From a virus, in IMG/VR virus record IMGVR_UViG_3300015360_000014, positions 1 to 37,482 of that record: a stretch of 37,482 nucleotides of DNA. One strand, written 5' to 3'. Of this stretch, positions 31,721 to 37,375 are shown piece by piece. How positions within the stretch are numbered: position 1 is the stretch's first letter; each line of letters begins with the position of its first letter. Both the position numbers and the translations under genes were made by a program. The notes below the pieces were generated by a model. The model searched no databases and was not told the origin of the DNA. It was given only the letters and a program-made list of their open reading frames with translations.

Positions 31721-33292
31721 ATGTCAGTAACCGTACCATCGGCCACAAAATTCAGGTATCAGGGCAATGCCGTAACGGATACGTTTGCCTATTCAGCGCG
31801 TGTATTTGCCACTGCCGATATAGCCGTCGATATTATCACCAGAGCTACAGACGCACTGGTTGAAACACTTGTTCTTGCGTCCGGCCACTACACCGTTACC
31901 ATTGCTGCAAACGGCACAGCAAGCATTGTAGTGGCTGCGGGGAAGATACCAAGCGGGACACAGGATATACTTGTTCGCCGCGCCGTGGCTAGAGCGCAAT
32001 CCGAGGTTCTCCCAACTGGCACAGTTTTCCCCACGCAAGCCGTTGAGTCGGCGCTTGATAAGCTCACGGTAATATCTCAGGATATACAGGAAGAAGTTGG
32101 CAGGGCAATAAAACTTCCTGTAACATCATCCTTAACAAGTGTGGTGCTTCCTAATCCCGGGGCCGATAGGGTGATTGGCTGGAACGCTACCGCGACTGAA
32201 CTAGAAAATAAAACCCCCAATACCAGCGCTTACTTATCCGTATCGCCATTCATGCAGACAGTATTGGATGATACTACGGCGGCGGTGGCAAGGACTACTT
32301 TAGGCTCGACTACGGTTGGGGATGCTGTGTTTGTTGCTACTACAGCCGCTGTGGCGAGGACTGCGCTTGGCGTAGGCTCTAATCTTGCAAGCGAAGTGGC
32401 TATCGCCTCGGCCACCACAACTGACTTAGGCACGGCGGCTACGAATGTGGTTTTAATCAACGGCGTGGTGACGATTACGGGCTTTGGCTCGGCTGCGCTC
32501 ACCTCAACGCCAATTTACTTTATCCGCTTCTCCGGCATCCTCACGCTCACCCATAACGCCACGACCCTTATAATCCCCGGAAGTGCAGATATCACCACGG
32601 CGGACGGCGACACGGCGGTTGTGCAATATCTTGGCTCTGGCAACTGGAAGGTGTTGAGCTATGCGAGGGCGAGTGGATTGGCGACTGTAAGCGCTGCTGC
32701 GCCCGCAGCCCCTGCGGTTCCTTCGTTGCGTATTATAACCACAAGTGGAACGTATACACCTACCTCTGGCATGAGGTCTTGTTTTGTTGAAATAGTAGGC
32801 GGCGGTGCTGGCGGCGGGAGCTCTGGCGGCTCAATCTGCGGTGGTGGTGGTGGTTCTGGTGGGGAATCTCGCAGAATGATAAGCGCAGCGACCATCGGCG
32901 CTTCCCAAGTAGCAACGATAGGCGCGGCTGGGGCTGGTGTTAGCAGCGCAGATGGTACGAATGGCGGGACAACATCACTTGGCTCTTTGTTAAGCGCAAC
33001 GGGCGGAACAGGCGGCGGCGTGGGCAGCGCGTCGTTAGGCGGTGTTGGGGGGGTTGGATCAAGTGGTGATATTAACATAAACGGGGAACGGGGCTTTCCG
33101 GGCGCGGGACCGTCTTCCGATGCGGGAGGCCGTCCGGGGCGCGGCGGGGATAGTTCTTACGGTAAAGGCGGCGCACCACAAGGAAATCAAACGCTCGCAG
33201 GTAATGGTTATGGTACAGGCGGCGGCGGCGGCAACAATGGTGCGGGTTCGGCTGGCGCAGCGGGTGTTATAATAATCACTGAATATTTCTAG
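31721..33292 (+). CDS. Tail fibre: T7 gp17-type N-terminus with glycine-rich tip
   Basis: 523 residues. Residues 1-150 (RYQGNAVTDTFAYSARVF, ASGHYTVTIAANGTASIVV, PSGTQDILVRRAV, FPTQAVESALDKLT) match the T7 tail fibre N-terminal domain that plugs into the tail. A middle region follows with repeats ending in ARTTLG/ARTALG. The last 180 residues are extremely Gly-rich (GGGAGGGSSGGSICGGGGG and onward), ending in GAAGVIIITEYF, as in tip domains folding into stacked polyglycine helices. This is the likely receptor-binding protein. Ribosome site AAAGGAT. Confidence 0.88.
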   Translation: MSVTVPSATKFRYQGNAVTDTFAYSARVFATADIAVDIITRATDALVETLVLASGHYTVTIAANGTASIVVAAGKIPSGTQDILVRRAVARAQSEVLPTGTVFPTQAVESALDKLTVISQDIQEEVGRAIKLPVTSSLTSVVLPNPGADRVIGWNATATELENKTPNTSAYLSVSPFMQTVLDDTTAAVARTTLGSTTVGDAVFVATTAAVARTALGVGSNLASEVAIASATTTDLGTAATNVVLINGVVTITGFGSAALTSTPIYFIRFSGILTLTHNATTLIIPGSADITTADGDTAVVQYLGSGNWKVLSYARASGLATVSAAAPAAPAVPSLRIITTSGTYTPTSGMRSCFVEIVGGGAGGGSSGGSICGGGGGSGGESRRMISAATIGASQVATIGAAGAGVSSADGTNGGTTSLGSLLSATGGTGGGVGSASLGGVGGVGSSGDININGERGFPGAGPSSDAGGRPGRGGDSSYGKGGAPQGNQTLAGNGYGTGGGGGNNGAGSAGAAGVIIITEYF

Positions 33293-33302
33293 GGGAATAA
33301 TT

Positions 33303-33500
33303 ATGCACTTAGCAATCGTCAATAACATAACAAATATAGTCGAAGATGTTGTAGTTCCTCCCGTTATCCCGCAAGATTGGGTAGCTCCTGCTGGGCGCAC
33401 AGCTATCGAAACCGCAGTTGGGGGTATTGGAGATACTTGGAATGGTACGCTTTTTAGTAACCCTGCCGCGCAGGTCGACGCACCACCCGGTGACTCATAG
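33303..33500 (+). CDS. Small fibre-associated protein, 65 aa
   Basis: GGGGAATAATT precedes the ATG, 10 bases after the fibre stop. The product starts MHLAIVNNITNIVEDVVVPPV and includes WVAPAGRTAIETAVGGIGDTW; the N-terminal pattern (strand-turn-strand with V-x-N) is common in tail-fibre assembly or fibre-companion proteins. The role is inferred from its place directly after the fibre gene. Confidence 0.55.
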   Translation: MHLAIVNNITNIVEDVVVPPVIPQDWVAPAGRTAIETAVGGIGDTWNGTLFSNPAAQVDAPPGDS

Positions 33501-33531
33501 ACTTTCGACGCAGGTGAAATAAATATAAGTT

Positions 33532-33615
33532 ATGAATAGTATTTGGGGCGACACAGATAAGCTGGAAGCACACAGAATATCTCAGGCCACGTTACGTGCA
33601 GTAATTGCAATGTAG
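33532..33615 (+). CDS. Possible 27-codon peptide gene
   Basis: ATG at 33532 reads 27 codons (MNSIWGDTDKLEAHRISQAT and on) to a TAG six bases before the next candidate start. The only upstream site is a distant AGGTGA. It fills a 127-base gap, but support is weak; the gap may simply be non-coding. Confidence 0.3.
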   Translation: MNSIWGDTDKLEAHRISQATLRAVIAM

Positions 33616-33627
33616 GGCGCATGGCCT

Positions 33628-34077
33628 ATGGTATTGGTACACGGATTAGAAATTTTCTACATCATCCTCGGCGCTCTCTGCTATCGCTTCCGTGGTCAGG
33701 CCAAGGACAGCGTGGGGACGTTCCTAGGACGGTTGCCGTGGTGTTTGCTGGTCGCCCTAATCACCTTCCAGCATTGGTGGCAGATGCCCATTATTATTGG
33801 GTTGGCTTACGTTGGAGTGATGTTTGGTTATTTCGGGGGCAAGTTCGACCTAGCTGATAAAAATAATCGCCATTGGGAAAACTACCTGAGATTAAGTGTG
33901 CGCGGGGGTTTCATCATATTTCCCGTATACTTGCTCATGGGGCATTGGTTAGCTGTGCTTGCGGGAAGTCTATTTGTGGTGTACTATTTCATAGGCTTAT
34001 CTACAGGCGGTAGCAAGTTCCCGCTTATCGGTGATTTGCTTATCGGCGCAACGATTATGGCGGGATTACTATGGTAG
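33628..34077 (+). CDS. Multi-pass membrane protein in lysis region
   Basis: 149 residues with four or more hydrophobic helices: an N-terminal one (LEIFYIILGALCY), then LLVALITF, IIIGLAYVGVMFGYFGG, GGFIIFPVYLLM and LAVLAGSLFVVYYFIGL. The short conserved stretch GGKFDLADKNNRHWENY lies in a loop. It could be a holin or an accessory membrane protein, as it begins the gene group leading to the endolysin; no holin family is recognised with certainty. The stop overlaps the start of the next gene by 7 bases. Confidence 0.6.
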   Translation: MVLVHGLEIFYIILGALCYRFRGQAKDSVGTFLGRLPWCLLVALITFQHWWQMPIIIGLAYVGVMFGYFGGKFDLADKNNRHWENYLRLSVRGGFIIFPVYLLMGHWLAVLAGSLFVVYYFIGLSTGGSKFPLIGDLLIGATIMAGLLW

Positions 34078-34355
34078 ATAAACGTCAAAGGGCTTATGAC
34101 GCAACTGTAATAGGGCGGTTCTGGCACGAATCAAAGATGTGGGTTCACCTAGGTATATTGGCAATCGGGGCTGCGCTTGCATGGCAGACATTCGCTCAGG
34201 ATATTGAAACCAATACGGTTAATATAAGAGAAAACTCCGATAGTATTAAAATTCTTACGCAAGCTATGGCGCAACAAGCAATTATATCTGGGCGGATAGA
34301 GCAGAAAGTCGATTATATCCGTGAGGATGTATCGGTAATGAAGAGAAAACAATGA
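34071..34355 (+). CDS. Single-pass membrane protein with coiled coil, lysis-associated
   Basis: 94 residues. A basic N-terminus, one hydrophobic helix (WVHLGILAIGAALAWQTFA, about 24-42) and a C-terminal heptad-rich helix (NIRENSDSIKILTQAMAQQA). This arrangement occurs in small phage proteins beside endolysins. It may act as a holin-like or endolysin-anchoring protein; that is inference. The stop overlaps the endolysin start (ATGA). Confidence 0.6.
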   Translation: MVDKRQRAYDATVIGRFWHESKMWVHLGILAIGAALAWQTFAQDIETNTVNIRENSDSIKILTQAMAQQAIISGRIEQKVDYIREDVSVMKRKQ

Positions 34356-34807
34356 GGCTTACCCCCAACTTCGCACTGTCTGAGTTCATCGAATCGCCCA
34401 CGGCGAAAAATCTAAACATCCCCAATAACCCTACCGTCAAGATAGTAGACAACCTGACCATGCTTTGCGTGAATATTCTCGAACCGGTACGCACCAGATT
34501 CAAGTCCTCGGTCTTTATCATATCCGGCTATCGCTGCCCTGAGCTTAACAAGGAGGTGGGTGGTGCGAAGGATTCCCAGCACTTAACAGGCATGGCGGCA
34601 GACATCAGGGTCGGCGGCATACGCAATGTGGACGTTTGGCATTATATTCATGATATGCTACAATTCGACCAATTAATTGCCGAGAGATTACGAGAGGATG
34701 AAGGAGCGGCGGGTTGGATTCATGTGTCCTATTCGCCGATACTTCGCAAGCAGGCATTGTCGTTTGATGGTAAGCACTACCACGATGGCCTTGTTTTTTT
34801 TAACTAA
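34352..34807 (+). CDS. Endolysin, peptidase M15 family
   Basis: 151 residues. The M15 metallopeptidase zinc site is clear: His77 and Asp84 in SQHLTGMAADI (the SxHxxGxAxD motif) and His124 in WIHVSY, with an acidic group just before it as probable catalytic Glu/Asp. SGYRCPELNKEVGG precedes the motif as usual. It should cleave peptide cross-links of peptidoglycan. There is no signal peptide, so export or access depends on a holin. Coupled to the upstream membrane protein by ATGA overlap. Confidence 0.93.
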   Translation: MRLTPNFALSEFIESPTAKNLNIPNNPTVKIVDNLTMLCVNILEPVRTRFKSSVFIISGYRCPELNKEVGGAKDSQHLTGMAADIRVGGIRNVDVWHYIHDMLQFDQLIAERLREDEGAAGWIHVSYSPILRKQALSFDGKHYHDGLVFFN

Positions 34808-34817
34808 TGGAGGATTT

Positions 34818-34988
34818 ATGTTTAAAGGTTGGAAAACGTTTACCTATGCTGCCGGTACGATGCTGGCGGTGCTTATGGTTCCACAGGTGCAAGAGCTTAT
34901 CGCTCAATATCCTACGATCTCGGTTATCATTAACGGCGCTGTTATAGCGGCTCTGCGGTTTATCACCACTACCCCGGTGATTAAATAA
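34818..34988 (+). CDS. Small membrane protein, 56 aa, holin-like candidate
   Basis: The ATG at 34818 is preceded by a perfect GGAGGA. The product has one or two hydrophobic helices (FTYAAGTMLAVLMVP and SVIINGAVIAALRF) and ends RFITTTPVIK, an ending I associate with small phage membrane proteins of the lysis region. It is the best holin candidate by size, placed between endolysin and spanins; there is no direct evidence. The stop overlaps the inner spanin start (TAATG). Confidence 0.6.
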   Translation: MFKGWKTFTYAAGTMLAVLMVPQVQELIAQYPTISVIINGAVIAALRFITTTPVIK

Positions 34989-35200
34989 TGCCACTCTCAG
35001 TTTACCTCGCTTTCTTCCTAGTTGGCGCGGTAGCCGTCGCCTGTTTCGCTATCTTTAAATTGGGTAGGAAACAGGCGGCTGTAGACATCGCCAGCGAGAA
35101 GGTTGAACAAGCGCGGGAGGCGCTAGAACGTGCAAGAATTGCTAAGGACGTTAGGGCTGGCGGCGATTTGCCTGATGACAAGCTGCACTTCCGCGATTAA
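34988..35200 (+). CDS. Inner-membrane spanin (Rz-like)
   Basis: 70 residues. An N-terminal transmembrane helix (YLAFFLVGAVAVACFAIF, about 6-23) is followed by a periplasmic coiled coil (QAAVDIASEKVEQAREALER). The outer-membrane lipoprotein gene lies partly inside this gene in another frame, the arrangement typical of Rz/Rz1 pairs. It should span the periplasm with its partner and fuse the membranes at the last step of lysis. It is short compared with lambda Rz but within the range seen. Confidence 0.78.
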   Translation: MPLSVYLAFFLVGAVAVACFAIFKLGRKQAAVDIASEKVEQAREALERARIAKDVRAGGDLPDDKLHFRD

Positions 35201-35324
35201 CGACTGCTCGTGGGTGGCTGACATCAAGGCATCCCGCAAGGATGTTTTGACCAAGGGAACGGCTGACCAGATAAAATGGCATAATGTATTGTATGAAAAG
35301 TTTTGCGCTAATCCTATTAATTAG
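35130..35324 (+). CDS. Outer-membrane spanin lipoprotein (Rz1-like), overlapping
   Basis: 64 residues from a GTG with GGGAGG 9 bases upstream. A lipoprotein signal is visible (LLRTLGLAAICLMTSC; lipobox MTSC, lipidated Cys19). The mature part (about 46 residues) has two more Cys. The first 71 bases overlap the inner spanin gene in a different frame. It forms the outer-membrane half of the spanin pair. The mature part is not proline-rich as in lambda Rz1, but the position and lipobox are convincing. Confidence 0.75.
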   Translation: MQELLRTLGLAAICLMTSCTSAINDCSWVADIKASRKDVLTKGTADQIKWHNVLYEKFCANPIN

Positions 35325-35379
35325 CCTCTCCGGCTGCACCTGCTACGGAGCCCCATACTTAATATCTGAGACGTTATGA
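35293..35379 (+). CDS. Possible third tiny lipoprotein, 28 codons
   Basis: ATG at 35293 reads MKSFALILLISLSGCTCYGA and on to a TGA at 35379. The sequence is a textbook lipoprotein signal: Lys2, hydrophobic core, lipobox LSGC with Cys15, leaving a 14-residue mature peptide. It overlaps the end of the Rz1-like gene in another frame. No ribosome site is seen, so expression would need coupling to the upstream gene. The signal is too complete to dismiss, but the gene is unproven. Confidence 0.45.
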   Translation: MKSFALILLISLSGCTCYGAPYLISETL

Positions 35380-35400
35380 GCATCCTGCTTTACTGTTAAG

Positions 35401-35518
35401 CTACGCAGCGGTCTTTTCCGGATTGTTTTTGTGCCATTCCTTTTGAGTAGCAGCGACTTTCTCCTTATTTGCTTGGTACCAGACCCTGCGCGTACTCTTT
35501 TCTATTCTGTGACGACAT
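35401..35518 (-). pseudogene. Frame-disrupted small gene, NKEKVAA-type
   Basis: ATG at 35518 with AGGAG 7 bases upstream begins MSSQNRKEYAQ, then the frame breaks. A second frame continues as VWYQANKEKVAATQKEW, ending at the TAG at 35403-35401. Removing one base of the GGG at 35484-35486 (plus-strand CCC) would join them into a 38-residue product. The WYQANKEKVA-type repeat is common in the N-terminal parts of phage HNH-type proteins. Either a sequencing error or a real frameshift. Confidence 0.55.
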
Positions 35519-35682
35519 CGCAAATCTCCTGCGCCAGCTTAATGGCGTCTTCTTTGTTAAACCAGTAGCACGCATATTCAGCCTTGCCCCTGCTGGTGGC
35601 GTTATCAGGCAGCAACATGTCCAACCTAATCCCGTCGGGATCTGTTGCTTTGGTCAAGTAGTACATTGGGGGGCTTTTCCAT
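35502..35682 (-). pseudogene. Frame-disrupted paralogue of the LLPDNATSRG gene (427-636)
   Basis: From the ATG at 35666 the frame gives 54 codons beginning MYYLTKATDPDG and containing LLPDNATSRG and EYA-YWFNKEDAI, clearly paralogous to the 427-636 product. That ATG has no ribosome site. The ATG at 35682 has GGAGAG 6 bases upstream and overlaps the previous TGA (TGATG), but is out of frame by one base. Dropping one base of the six-C run (35668-35673) would give MEKPPMYYLTK, matching MMKPAMYRVTR of the paralogue. The gene is therefore either recently broken or carries a sequence error. Confidence 0.65.
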
Positions 35683-35879
35683 CACATTCTCTCCAACCCA
35701 GAGCACACTTCAATCATCGGAGCACCGCAATCTTGGCAAAGGCTGTCCTCTCCAAATATATTTCGACCGTCTGGTACCCCACGTGCACCGCTGGCATTTT
35801 CTGTGCGCGGCGAGCTTTCTAAAATCATCCACTCCTCATCACGCTCGGCAGCAGCCTTTAATATTTCATCTTGTTCCAT
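35682..35879 (-). CDS. Small CxxC protein, 65 aa
   Basis: The ATG at 35879 is preceded by AGGGAGATAGCT. The acidic helical N-terminus (MEQDEILKAAAERDEEWMIL) is followed by a linker and a single zinc-type pair CQDCGAPM (48-55), with another Cys at 59. This resembles the first half of a DksA/TraR zinc finger (CxxCGxxI), but the second CxxC is missing, so it may be truncated or a different small zinc protein. The frame is open to 36029 without support. The stop overlaps the next gene's start. Confidence 0.6.
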   Translation of the reverse strand: MEQDEILKAAAERDEEWMILESSPRTENASGARGVPDGRNIFGEDSLCQDCGAPMIEVCSGLERM

Positions 35880-35889
35880 AGCTATCTCC

Positions 35890-36165
35890 CTATCTGGTTT
35901 CGTAATAAAGTTTCCGAACTTGTGCCCTATCGCTACCGTAAACCCTAACATGCTCCTCGTATTCCCTGTCCTCAATATTTTTATATCTCTCGTTGCGGTA
36001 GTACCTGATGGCATCTTGCTGCGCCTCATATTCGGTAGGGAAGTATCTATCGCCCTCGACTTCTTGGCTATCTATTACCCAGATGAATTGGGTGACGATT
36101 TTACGAATCTCAAACTCAACCGAATCTATTTCGTTTGTGGTGTCTACCAATGTGAAGTGGGACAT
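35890..36165 (-). CDS. Hypothetical acidic/Tyr-rich protein, 91 aa
   Basis: ATG at 36165 with GGGAGG 6 bases upstream. The product has a beta-rich first half (SHFTLVDTTNEIDSVEFEIR, then TQFIWVIDSQE) and a charged Arg/Glu/Tyr-rich helical second half. No family recognised. It opens the leftward group 36165-35401 and is transcribed away from the rightward small genes at 36211, so the 45 bases between them must hold at least one promoter; I see no strong consensus there. Confidence 0.6.
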   Translation of the reverse strand: MSHFTLVDTTNEIDSVEFEIRKIVTQFIWVIDSQEVEGDRYFPTEYEAQQDAIRYYRNERYKNIEDREYEEHVRVYGSDRAQVRKLYYETR

Positions 36166-36210
36166 GAATCCTCCCTAGTTATAAATTAACTTGCTTAACG
36201 TATAGCACTC

Positions 36211-36321
36211 ATGTGGATTAATAGCGGAAAATTACCGGAGCCAATATTACACCATAAGCGGTTGGTGGTTTGGAAAAAGAGCGACATCGTGGAATACGGT
36301 AAGGCGCATGGAAATAAATAA
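36211..36321 (+). CDS. AlpA/excisionase-like half HTH peptide, 36 aa
   Basis: ATG at 36211 encodes MWINSGKLPEPILHHKRLVV followed by WKKSDIVEYGKAHGNK. The order W-I-x-SGKLP-P-I, then R-VVW-KSDI, matches the recognition helix and wing of AlpA/MerR-type small DNA-binding proteins, but the first helix-turn is absent and an in-frame stop lies just upstream. There is no clear ribosome site. It may be a remnant of such a regulator or a minimal form. Confidence 0.4.
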   Translation: MWINSGKLPEPILHHKRLVVWKKSDIVEYGKAHGNK

Positions 36322-36505
36322 AATCCTCCGATTTCCCACCAAGCCAGAACGCATAGAGTATTATCATGGACTCTATAATCAGGCCGTCGAGGGATTGCGT
36401 GTTGTCAGGACGACATTGCCCATAAAAGGCGGTGACCGGCGCAAGTATGTACAGGCAGTGAGGAATCTCGAAGCCGCGATAGAGGGGTATTATAGAGCTT
36501 TATGA
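36308..36505 (+). CDS. Small hypothetical helical protein, 65 aa
   Basis: ATG at 36308 with TAAGGCGC just upstream. The product is basic and helical (ERIEYYHGLYNQAVEGLRVV, then RKYVQAVRNLEAAIEGYY). No family recognised. First of three tightly coupled rightward genes; the stop overlaps the next ATG (ATGA). Confidence 0.6.
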   Translation: MEINKILRFPTKPERIEYYHGLYNQAVEGLRVVRTTLPIKGGDRRKYVQAVRNLEAAIEGYYRAL

Positions 36506-36687
36506 CAACCAGCCGCACCTTCAGTCTATCCCACGCCGAGCTTCACGATATGGTTGCCCGTGAGCGCATCATGAAGAAGCCGAAGTTCGTGCCGGTGGAG
36601 AAGAAGCCAAAAACGAAATTCGAGTTTGGATTATTTTTACCAGTAGAGAAAAGACGTGACGAACTTATGCAGGAATTGGCGAAATGA
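36502..36687 (+). CDS. Small basic hypothetical protein, 61 aa
   Basis: The start overlaps the previous stop and the stop overlaps the next start, both as ATGA. The first helix is SHAELHDMVARERIM; the middle is Lys/Pro-rich (KKPKFVPVEKKPKTKFEF), likely extended and nucleic-acid- or protein-binding. No family recognised. Confidence 0.6.
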   Translation: MTTSRTFSLSHAELHDMVARERIMKKPKFVPVEKKPKTKFEFGLFLPVEKRRDELMQELAK

Positions 36688-36857
36688 AAAAACTAACATT
36701 TGAAGTCTTTTACAAAAAACGTCCGAATATCCCAAAGGAATTGACGGTATTCTGTCGGCCAGATACTAAGGTCGCATTGATAAAAACTGGATATGCGATT
36801 GGCATATCTCCAGAGCCTACCGCGAAGCCTAAGAGCAAATCTTTATCTCCGCTTTAG
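36684..36857 (+). CDS. Small hypothetical protein, 57 aa
   Basis: ATG at 36684 overlaps the previous TGA. The frame encodes MKKLTFEVFYKKRPNIPKEL, then TVFCRPDTKVALIKTGYAIG, then a Lys/Ser/Pro tail. The first half looks like a small beta-rich fold. The stop at 36857 lies inside the 3' end of the oppositely oriented HTH gene, so the two genes overlap tail to tail by 15 bases. Confidence 0.6.
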   Translation: MKKLTFEVFYKKRPNIPKELTVFCRPDTKVALIKTGYAIGISPEPTAKPKSKSLSPL

Positions 36858-37022
36858 GTCGGTCAACTCCTTAAGTGTGTCCAGCCATTCGGGAATGGGC
36901 TTAATGCCCGTTTCCCATGCGATGATAACGCCGCGGGTGCGCTGCGGTTTAACCCAGCGACCGAAATCTATCTGATTCATATCCATGCTCTTTCGCCAGT
37001 TTTTAAGTTCTTCTTTGGTCAT
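36843..37022 (-). CDS. Second Cro/XRE-like HTH protein, paralogue of 1198-1380
   Basis: 59 residues. LKNWRKSMDMNQIDFGRWV, then IIAWETGIKPIPEWLDTLKE, aligns along its length with the 60-residue HTH protein at 1198-1380 (shared W-R, WVKP-RT/WIKP-RT and PEWLDTLKE). The ATG overlaps the previous TGA (ATGA), the same arrangement as the paralogue. Two related Cro-like proteins could bind the same or competing operators. Confidence 0.75.
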   Translation of the reverse strand: MTKEELKNWRKSMDMNQIDFGRWVKPQRTRGVIIAWETGIKPIPEWLDTLKELTDLKRR

Positions 37023-37225
37023 AGTGGTAAATCCTCCTCCTTGTTTTTATCTACTTCCTTAGCTATCGCAGACCATGCTTTGTGCATGTGTTTGATATTC
37101 TCTTTCACTCCCGGGGCTAGCGGCTTAAGCCATGCTGTATAAGCATCCACGCCTTTACTTGCTGCCTCCGCTCCGTTTTCAATTATTATCTCCACGGTTT
37201 TATCTGGTATTTTTGCGCCATTCAC
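37019..37225 (-). CDS. Stand-alone C-terminal domain paralogue of exonuclease-partner protein
   Basis: 68 residues from a GTG at 37225. The region AASKGVDAYTAWLKPLAPGV, followed by KHMHKAWSAIAKE and NKEEDLP, aligns with the last 65 residues of the 203-residue protein at 1377-1988; the large N-terminal domain is absent. The ribosome site for the GTG is weak. A better ATG with AAGGAG lies at 37268 but in another frame; removing one A of a six-A run would join them. So this is either a free small domain or the end of a shortened gene. Confidence 0.6.
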   Translation of the reverse strand: MNGAKIPDKTVEIIIENGAEAASKGVDAYTAWLKPLAPGVKENIKHMHKAWSAIAKEVDKNKEEDLPL

Positions 37226-37268
37226 GAGCAGCTGCTGCGGCTTTCTCTTTTTTATTCAGTGACTGCAT
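37200..37268 (-). CDS. Possible 22-codon leader peptide gene
   Basis: ATG at 37268 has a strong AAGGAG 8 bases upstream and reads MQSLNKKEKAAAAAREWRKN, then TR and a stop, overlapping the start of the next gene. NKKEKAAAAAREWRKN resembles NKEKVAATQKEWHKNN of the broken gene at 35401-35518, which argues that this frame is itself genuine. It may be a remnant of a small gene or a translational leader for the GTG start at 37225. Confidence 0.4.
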   Translation of the reverse strand: MQSLNKKEKAAAAAREWRKNTR

Positions 37269-37297
37269 CACACGTCTCCTTTGTTAAATTGTTTTTA

Positions 37298-37375
37298 GCC
37301 AGAGCCATCGCCAAAGCCAGAGCCATAGCCAAAGCTAGAGCCAGCGCCAAAGCCATCGTCATCGCCAAAGCCATA
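37298..37375. repeat. GCCANN hexamer tandem repeat, 13 units
   Basis: Thirteen consecutive six-base units of the form GCCANN (variants GCTAGA and GTCATC), with third-position classes AGA, ATC, AAA, ATA. On the minus strand a 40-codon frame (37374-37252) reads Ala alternating with Leu or Met, but it has no ribosome site. The array extends into the terminal overlap. It lies between the end of the leftmost gene and the next leftward genes. Confidence 0.85.

Noticed and set aside
31721-33292. Possible diversity-generating retroelement target in the fibre, as in phage BPP-1
   Set aside because: No reverse transcriptase gene and no template-repeat copy of the fibre end are present anywhere in the genome.
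35380-35500. Intrinsic terminator at the end of the rightward operon
   Set aside because: Only a three-base stem before a T-rich stretch could be found; not enough to call.
37248-37253. Six-A run as a programmed frameshift site joining 37268 and 37225 frames
   Set aside because: The shift needed is +1, not the usual -1, and the codon phase does not fit a slippery heptamer. An indel or separate starts are simpler.
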